From contig JAIFNF010000233.1 of the NCBI GenBank assembly GCA_020047885.1, positions 1 to 9,614 of the forward strand: a DNA stretch of 9,614 nucleotides. The letters run 5' to 3'. The DNA comes from Gammaproteobacteria bacterium (GTDB lineage Bacteria; Pseudomonadota; Gammaproteobacteria; Competibacterales; Competibacteraceae). The first letter of the stretch is position 1. Each line of letters begins with the position of its first letter. The notes below the pieces were generated by a model. That model worked only from the letters and a program-made list of their open reading frames with translations. It made no database searches and was not told the DNA's origin. A program made the translations under genes and the position numbers. Below, piece by piece: positions 5,407 through 9,614 of the stretch.

Positions 5407-5975
5407 TGCCGCGCCGTAAACGCCAGTTCCGCGGCGACACCCTGACCTTCGGCACTGAACAGCGAGCCGCAGCAGGAGGTAATGACTTCTGGTTCCAATC
5501 CCAGAAAGAAACCGGTTTGGGTCACGCCTTCCAGCACGGTCAGCGGGGCAATCGCCAGCAGCAGTCCGTATTTCACCCGCACCAGAGGGTAGTCGTAGCC
5601 CTGATGATCGACCCGGTTCAGCCACAGCCACAGGGTCGCCAGGAAAAATACGGCGACTTTTAGCAACAGCGTCGGAAAGCCGAACGCGTTGATATTGAGA
5701 ACGCCGGTCGCGCACATCGCGCCAACAAATTGGCTGGACAAGTTTTCCGCGGTGTGGACGAAGAGCAGCAGGGATAGCAATTCTGCGCCTAGGGCGAAAC
5801 CAAGCAGGGTGGAAATCAGATAGGTTTGCCGCTCCAGCCGGATCTGCAATTCACTGCCGCTGTGAATATCCCAGTAGCGCAGAATCCGCCAGGCAAAGCC
5901 GCTCGCCAGTACTACCGCGCCGACGACGCTGAGCGCGATGAGTTGCAGGGCAACGATGGCCGGGGTAATCAGCAT
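5403..5975 (-). pseudogene. Membrane protein, N-terminal part (frame-split; possible complete gene)
   Basis: 190 residues with four strong hydrophobic segments (about 5-30, 52-74, 92-118, 135-158) and then a polar stretch with SCCGSLF (167-173) before the frame ends in a stop. The frame continues naturally in the other frame at 5008-5406. The start ATG lies within the end of the ABC ATPase gene (7-nt overlap) and has no Shine-Dalgarno (the preceding bases are CTCCTC), so translation probably depends on coupling. As the integral membrane gene next to an ABC ATPase it may be its permease partner, although it does not look like a FtsX/MacB permease. SCC here and HCPFC in the second part would make a multi-cysteine centre in the joined protein. 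Not assigned to a named family. Confidence 0.65.
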
Positions 5976-6667
5976 GAGGAGTCAGAGTCAGTGACGACGC
6001 GCCCATCCTGCAACTCGATGACCCGGTTGACCGGGATCGCCTCGAACACCAGGGGATCGTGACTGCTGATGAACACCGCCTGGTCCTGCGCCGCCAGTTC
6101 GGCCAGCAGCGCCAGGACTTCGCGGGATCGGGCGCTGTCCAGATGCGCGGTCGGCTCATCGGCAATAACCATGGTCGGGTTATTAATCAGCGCACGAGCC
6201 AGCGCGGTGCGTTGCGCCTCGCCGCCGGATAGCCATTCGACCTGACTGGCGGCTTTTTCAGCCAGCCCAAAGCGTTCCAGCAAGGCCTTCGCCGCGCTGA
6301 CCAGTTCTTCATGCGGTCGGCCCAATGGGTAGGCGGGCAACATCACGTTATCCAGTGCAGTCAATCCACGCACCAGGTTGAACTGTTGGAATACAAAGCC
6401 GAAGGTGTGTCGTCGCACCTCGGTCAAAAACCGCTCTGGCAGGTTCGATATCAGACGGCCATCGAGCGTGATTCGCCCGCGGGTGGGACGCGCCAGTGCG
6501 CCGATCAGCGTCAGCAGCGTGGTCTTGCCGGAGCCGCTCGGTCCTTTGAAGACGGTCACGCCCCGGCATTCCAGCGTCAGATTGATCTCGCGCAGCGCCG
6601 GGCATTCATTCGGTCGGCCCTGATGAAAAATCTTGCTGACGGCGCTCAGTTCAATCACTGCGGCCAT
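5969..6667 (-). CDS. ABC transporter ATP-binding protein (LolD/MacB-like)
   Basis: 232 residues, a complete single ABC ATPase domain: Walker A GPSGSGKTT (42-50), Q-loop FQQFN (93-97), signature LSGGEAQR (146-153), Walker B MVIADE (166-171), D-loop HLDSAR (175-180) and H-loop SSHD (H203). The layout matches the LolD/MacB/FtsE group, which couples ATP hydrolysis to movement or extraction of lipoproteins, peptides or other substrates at the inner membrane. The start ATG overlaps the C-S lyase gene by 13 nt; a GTG three codons later would form GTGA with that gene's stop and is a fair alternative. The end overlaps the membrane-protein gene by 7 nt, so that protein is the likely partner. No MacB/FtsX-type permease is in the window. 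Substrate unknown. Confidence 0.9.
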   Translation of the reverse strand: MAAVIELSAVSKIFHQGRPNECPALREINLTLECRGVTVFKGPSGSGKTTLLTLIGALARPTRGRITLDGRLISNLPERFLTEVRRHTFGFVFQQFNLVRGLTALDNVMLPAYPLGRPHEELVSAAKALLERFGLAEKAASQVEWLSGGEAQRTALARALINNPTMVIADEPTAHLDSARSREVLALLAELAAQDQAVFISSHDPLVFEAIPVNRVIELQDGRVVTDSDSSC

Positions 6668-7875
6668 GCGTCCTCTTCTTCATCCGGTGGAGGCAAGTCC
6701 GCCATCGCGCCCTGCATACATTCCAGCGCTTCCGCCAGCAGCATTTGTGGGCAACCAAAATTTAACCGGACGCCATGCTCGCCGCCCGGTCCGAAAGCGG
6801 CGCCGTCATTCAACGCGACCCCGGCGTTTTGCAAAAAGAACTCGTGCGGATTGCCGGGAATGGCGGTGCCCCAGCAGTCCAGCCACGCCAGATAGGTGGC
6901 TTCCGGGACCGTGACGCGGACGCCCGGCAGATGCTGGAGGGCAAAATTCACCACATAATCCCGGTTGGCGGTCAGATACCGCAACAAGGACTGTAGCCAC
7001 TCGTCGCCGTGTTGATAAGCGGCCAGCGCTGCGGTTAGTCCCAGTACGTTGACATCGGGGACGATGCCACGCAGCGCCTGTTTGAAGCGTCGCCGCAGTT
7101 GCGGGTTCTGGATAATGGCGAAACTCGCGCCCAGACCGGGGATATTGAAGGTCTTGCTGGGGGCCATCAGGGTAATGCAGCGCCAGGCGATATCCGGGTT
7201 CAGCGCCGCCATGGGGGTATGTTGCCGTCCATCCAGCAGTAGATCGCAATGAATCTCGTCGGAACAGATCGTGAGGTCGTGGCGTTCGCAGAGTGTGGCC
7301 AGCCGGGTCAGTTCTTCGGGCGTGAACACGCGGCCAATCGGGTTGTGCGGGTTGCAGAGAATGAACAGTCGGGTGCGTCGGGTCATCGCCGCGGCAAAGG
7401 CGTCATCATCAAACATGTAGTAAAGCCGTCCGTCGTACAACTCTGCCGACAGTTCCGCCGTGACCAGTCGCCGTTCCTGATGCTCGGGTGCCGACAGGAA
7501 CGGGGGATAAACCGGCGTTTGCACAAGGACTTCATCGCCGGGTTCACCGACCGCCCGGCAGGCGATGTTCAGGCCACAGACTAGCCCGGGCAGGTAGACA
7601 ATCTGTTCCGGCGTCACCGTCCAGCGATAGCGGTCAGCCATGCGGGCGCATAGCACCTCAGAGAGTTCATTAGGCGGCGCGCCGTAGCCGAAGACGCCTT
7701 GGTCGACGCGTTCGTGGAGCGCGGCCAGCACCGGTTCTGGAGCGGGGAAGTCCATGTCCGCGACCCACAGGGGTAGCGCATCGCCGTAACGATGCCATTT
7801 CAGGCTGTCCGTATGGCGGCGGACGGGCAGGCGATCAAAGTCTGGGTGCATAGCGATGGTTTTGTGGTGGGGCAT
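6655..7875 (-). CDS. MalY/PatB-type PLP-dependent C-S lyase or aminotransferase
   Basis: 406 residues, fold-type I aminotransferase of the MalY/PatB branch. Visible markers: RRHTDSLKWHRYG (19-31) and LPLWVADMDFPAPEPV (34-49) typical of MalY/PatB N-termini; FGYGAP (62-67); CNPHNPIGRVF (174-184) with the cofactor-contacting Asn; SDEIHCDLLL (205-214) with the Asp that contacts the pyridine nitrogen; and APSKTFNIPG (238-247), where K241 should carry PLP. Members split cystathionine or cysteine conjugates to pyruvate, ammonia and a thiol, sometimes H2S; a few act as true aminotransferases. The chosen ATG lies 11 nt after the methyltransferase stop with a weak GAGAT ahead; M9 is an alternative start. 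Coupling to an ABC/NosL/TlpA set could supply sulfide, which is inference. The acidic C-terminal tail (PPPDEEEDA) is unremarkable. Confidence 0.88.
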   Translation of the reverse strand: MPHHKTIAMHPDFDRLPVRRHTDSLKWHRYGDALPLWVADMDFPAPEPVLAALHERVDQGVFGYGAPPNELSEVLCARMADRYRWTVTPEQIVYLPGLVCGLNIACRAVGEPGDEVLVQTPVYPPFLSAPEHQERRLVTAELSAELYDGRLYYMFDDDAFAAAMTRRTRLFILCNPHNPIGRVFTPEELTRLATLCERHDLTICSDEIHCDLLLDGRQHTPMAALNPDIAWRCITLMAPSKTFNIPGLGASFAIIQNPQLRRRFKQALRGIVPDVNVLGLTAALAAYQHGDEWLQSLLRYLTANRDYVVNFALQHLPGVRVTVPEATYLAWLDCWGTAIPGNPHEFFLQNAGVALNDGAAFGPGGEHGVRLNFGCPQMLLAEALECMQGAMADLPPPDEEEDAWPQ

Positions 7876-7886
7876 CGGGCGATATC

Positions 7887-8534
7887 TCAGTGTGGATGTG
7901 GAGCAGGACTGATCGGATCACTGGTTTTCCGGGCGACCAGAATCAGCGATTCCCATTGCAGGGAAGGATTGCGGACTCCGATTAACTCGACGACCGTGAA
8001 GCCATAGGCTTCCAGCAGGGTCGTCAGACATTTTTTCGACCAGCGCTGAATATAGCCATCATCCCATGGGGTGAAGAAGGGCGGGGTCAACCAGTCGCGC
8101 ATGGTGAGTAACAGGTTTTTGAGGTAACCACTATACGGGATGGACAGGATAAAGACGCCGCCCGGTTGCAACTTCAATGAGGCGAGTTTGATCAGCATGG
8201 AAGGCATGGAGAATGGCTGACCGAGCTCGATGCTGATGACCATGTCGAAAGGCGCGTCTTTAATGGGACTGGAGTCAATCAAACGCCGCCTGGCACTGTG
8301 GTTGATCGGCGTTGCGTTGCTGCCATCAGATTCAATGCCCACTGCATGAAAACCGGCCTGGTGCAAATCGTGGCACAGCGGTTGGGCGCCTTGTCCAATG
8401 CCGAGGATGCGGATAGCGCCGTAGCGAGCACGAATATGCATCACCACCGAGTGAATCCGGGGATTCACTTCGCAGGTTCGGATGTATCCCGTTGGCCGTA
8501 ATGACAGGGGTTCAGAAGAGGGTTGAGTAGTCAT
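7887..8534 (-). CDS. Class I SAM-dependent methyltransferase
   Basis: 215 residues from the chosen ATG. Motif I is ILGIGQGA (43-50); an acidic residue follows the second strand (VGIESDG, E68); FDMVISIELGQPF (96-108) forms the strand-4 region; and LQPGGVFILSIPY (122-134) is the typical post-motif III turn and strand. This order is that of UbiG-like class I methyltransferases; the substrate cannot be told. The C-terminal WDDGYIQRWSKKCLTTLLEAYGF resembles methyltransferases acting on small metabolites or glycans. The frame stays open up to 8762, but the extra 76 residues come from an AT-rich stretch with hairpins and do not look like protein, so the ATG at 8534 is preferred despite a weak ribosome site. 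It ends 11 nt before the C-S lyase gene and may lead the operon. Confidence 0.75.
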   Translation of the reverse strand: MTTQPSSEPLSLRPTGYIRTCEVNPRIHSVVMHIRARYGAIRILGIGQGAQPLCHDLHQAGFHAVGIESDGSNATPINHSARRRLIDSSPIKDAPFDMVISIELGQPFSMPSMLIKLASLKLQPGGVFILSIPYSGYLKNLLLTMRDWLTPPFFTPWDDGYIQRWSKKCLTTLLEAYGFTVVELIGVRNPSLQWESLILVARKTSDPISPAPHPH

Positions 8535-8623
8535 ATAGCGTGCTGAGCTGCCGTGTTTTTGAAAGGTGGAATTAAACTGGGCAATAACACGGCAAAAAAT
8601 ACGCCAACTCGCAGGGCAGGCGA

Positions 8624-8664
8624 CACCCTGTTTCTGTTGAGCACGACTCAAGAAAGACAGGGTG
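8624..8664. repeat. Imperfect 18-bp hairpin in the methyltransferase leader
   Basis: Arms 8624-8641 and 8647-8664 around a 5-nt loop; 15 of 18 positions pair and a further one can form a G-T pair. The outer stem is CACCCTGT/ACAGGGTG and the inner stem TTGAG/CTCAA. It lies 90-130 nt upstream of the methyltransferase start. No T-run follows on either side, so a terminator is not indicated; a leader-RNA structure or protein site is possible. Confidence 0.5.
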
Positions 8665-8737
8665 CTGAATGACTGAATATAAAATAATTTATGACGCAGG
8701 GAGAGCCGACGGTCGTGAAGCAATCCATGCCGCCGCG

Positions 8738-8782
8738 TTTCAAATTGAAACAATTTCACCATTTCAATGTTTCAATTTGAAA
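8738..8782. repeat. 14-bp perfect inverted repeat after the serine hydrolase gene
   Basis: TTTCAAATTGAAAC (8738-8751) pairs perfectly with GTTTCAATTTGAAA (8769-8782) around a 17-nt loop. Each arm is itself nearly palindromic (TTTCAA, one or two bases, TTGAAA), and a partial third copy, ATTTCAAT, lies in the loop. It sits 13 nt past the stop codon of the leftward hydrolase gene, a position suited to a terminator, but there is no T-run behind it. An operator with two symmetric half-sites is the main alternative. Confidence 0.6.
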
Positions 8783-8795
8783 TGTGAGTGGGTGA

Positions 8796-9614
8796 TTACA
8801 CCAGGTTGTGCATCCGCTGCAAATGGGCGTAGGCCATGCTCGATACTTCCCGGATCACATTGCCGCGTGCATCTTTCCAAGCTCCGTAGTCGCCGGCTGG
8901 CCGAGCTTTTTCGATGATGCCGACAAAAGTGTAGGGATAACGGCGGCCATTGCGGCCCTGGGCGATCAGAATGCCCATGTCGCCGCACAGTCGGGCCGTG
9001 GTGCCGGTTTTATCGATGACCTGGGTTTGCCGGGCAACCCCCCGGGCGCCGGAGTAGACGCGGTCGCGGTTGGGTAGATGCATCAGGCGCTTCAATTCAG
9101 CCGAGTACGGGAGTTGATCGTACCAAAGCGCATGCAGGAAGCGGTGGTAGTCGAGGGCGGAAGCTTTATTGCGATAGGTGCGGCCGCCGCCGGGGATATG
9201 CTCGACGATCCGGGTACTTTGGAAGATGCCGGGATGGCGCTGTTTTAGCGTGCGCTCCGCTTCGGCAGGCCCGGAATGGCGGCTGGTGCGGTCTAACAAC
9301 CCAATGAAATAATTGGTGGCGCTGTTGTCGCTGCGCTGGATCATCGCTTCCATCCGGCTGCGCTGGAATGAGGTATAGGGCAACTGGCCTTCGCGAACCT
9401 TGTGGAAGAATGCCAGGGCAATGAAGGGCTTGACCATGCTGGCGCTTTGATAGGGGCGGTTGGCGTTGATTGCCGTCAGATATTGCCGGGTCGTGAAGTC
9501 GTACACCAGCCAGGCCGTTTGCTCGTTGGTGGCTAGGCGGCCAGTCTGACGCAGGGCCTTGAGGCGACCCTCGATGTCTGCGGTGAGCGGATTGACGCGG
9601 GGGGCGGGGCGCAC
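8796..9614 (-). CDS. Class A beta-lactamase-fold serine hydrolase, 5' end missing
   Basis: 272 residues are visible; the frame is still open at the right edge, so the true start and any signal peptide lie outside (the GTG at the very edge is unlikely to be the start). Motifs of the penicillin-recognising fold: SASMVK with the SxxK pair S59/K62, SDN at 95-97 (RSDNSATNYF), and DKTGTT with KTG at 202-204. The region that should hold the omega loop reads YRNKASALDYHRFLHALW and shows no clear ExxLN glutamate, so deacylation as in true class A beta-lactamases is doubtful. It may be a peptidoglycan-acting or other serine hydrolase (beta-lactamase2-type domain), probably periplasmic. It is followed by a 261-nt gap, so it is likely outside the downstream operon. 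Confidence 0.8.
   Translation of the reverse strand: MRPAPRVNPLTADIEGRLKALRQTGRLATNEQTAWLVYDFTTRQYLTAINANRPYQSASMVKPFIALAFFHKVREGQLPYTSFQRSRMEAMIQRSDNSATNYFIGLLDRTSRHSGPAEAERTLKQRHPGIFQSTRIVEHIPGGGRTYRNKASALDYHRFLHALWYDQLPYSAELKRLMHLPNRDRVYSGARGVARQTQVIDKTGTTARLCGDMGILIAQGRNGRRYPYTFVGIIEKARPAGDYGAWKDARGNVIREVSSMAYAHLQRMHNLV

Larger units (their letters stand above)
8535..8795. other. AT-rich intergenic region, probable transcription boundary
   Basis: 261 nt between the serine hydrolase and methyltransferase genes, the largest gene-free stretch in the window. It holds two hairpins listed separately and an A/T-rich block (8674-8692). That block contains TATATT on the minus strand at 8681-8676, a possible -10 for the leftward operon, but no convincing -35 sits 16-18 nt upstream. 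A plus-strand open frame from 8669 runs through this region into the hydrolase gene and is taken as chance. Confidence 0.45.

Noticed and set aside
8535..8762. Extended N-terminus of the methyltransferase
   Set aside because: The 76 added residues come from an AT-rich hairpin region, show no domain character, and the methyltransferase fold is complete from the ATG at 8534.
8669..8917. Plus-strand open frame starting MTEYKIIYDAG
   Set aside because: It crosses the hairpin and the end of the serine hydrolase gene, and its second half is the antisense of that gene.

Overview
The window is a dense, almost entirely leftward (minus-strand) gene array from a GC-rich proteobacterium, most likely a gammaproteobacterium living in the environment. 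This is judged from protein character, gene order and a REP-like palindromic element; the species cannot be fixed from sequence alone. In transcription order (right to left) the genes are: a 5'-truncated class A beta-lactamase-fold serine hydrolase; a 261-nt AT-rich intergenic region with two hairpins; a SAM-dependent methyltransferase; a MalY/PatB-type PLP C-S lyase; a LolD/MacB-type ABC ATPase; a polytopic membrane protein whose reading frame is split in two; a CesT-family type III secretion chaperone; a large SopB/IpgD-type phosphoinositide phosphatase; a TlpA-like thioredoxin lipoprotein; two NosL-family proteins, the first with a twin-arginine signal; and the first codons of a CobM/CbiF-like methyltransferase that runs off the left edge.

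Spacing is tight: 11-nt gap between methyltransferase and C-S lyase, 13-nt overlap into the ABC ATPase, 7-nt overlap into the membrane protein, and ATGA overlaps at NosL/NosL and NosL/CobM. Most of the window may therefore be one transcription unit. ABC ATPase, membrane protein with extracytoplasmic-looking Cys motifs, TlpA lipoprotein and two NosL proteins look like a periplasmic metal-handling or cofactor-maturation module, with a possible sulfide source (C-S lyase) upstream and cobalamin synthesis downstream.

The surprise is a two-gene type III secretion cassette (chaperone followed 19 nt later by its probable effector) in the middle of this housekeeping-looking operon. The effector carries CKSGKDRTG at the active site and has a C-terminal half closely resembling Salmonella SopB/Shigella IpgD. 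Its roughly 430-residue N-terminal part is much longer than in SopB. Sampled rows inside the effector gene are clearly lower in G+C than the flanking genes, which fits acquisition by transfer.

Other notable points: a 48-bp double-palindrome element occurs twice in opposite orientations, once downstream of the effector and once inside the NosL coding sequence, where it encodes part of an elongated signal peptide; the TlpA lipoprotein has no ATG/GTG/TTG start for its signal peptide but has a CTG behind a well-spaced Shine-Dalgarno; and the membrane protein looks frameshifted by one missing T. No tRNA, rRNA, CRISPR array or insertion sequence was seen.
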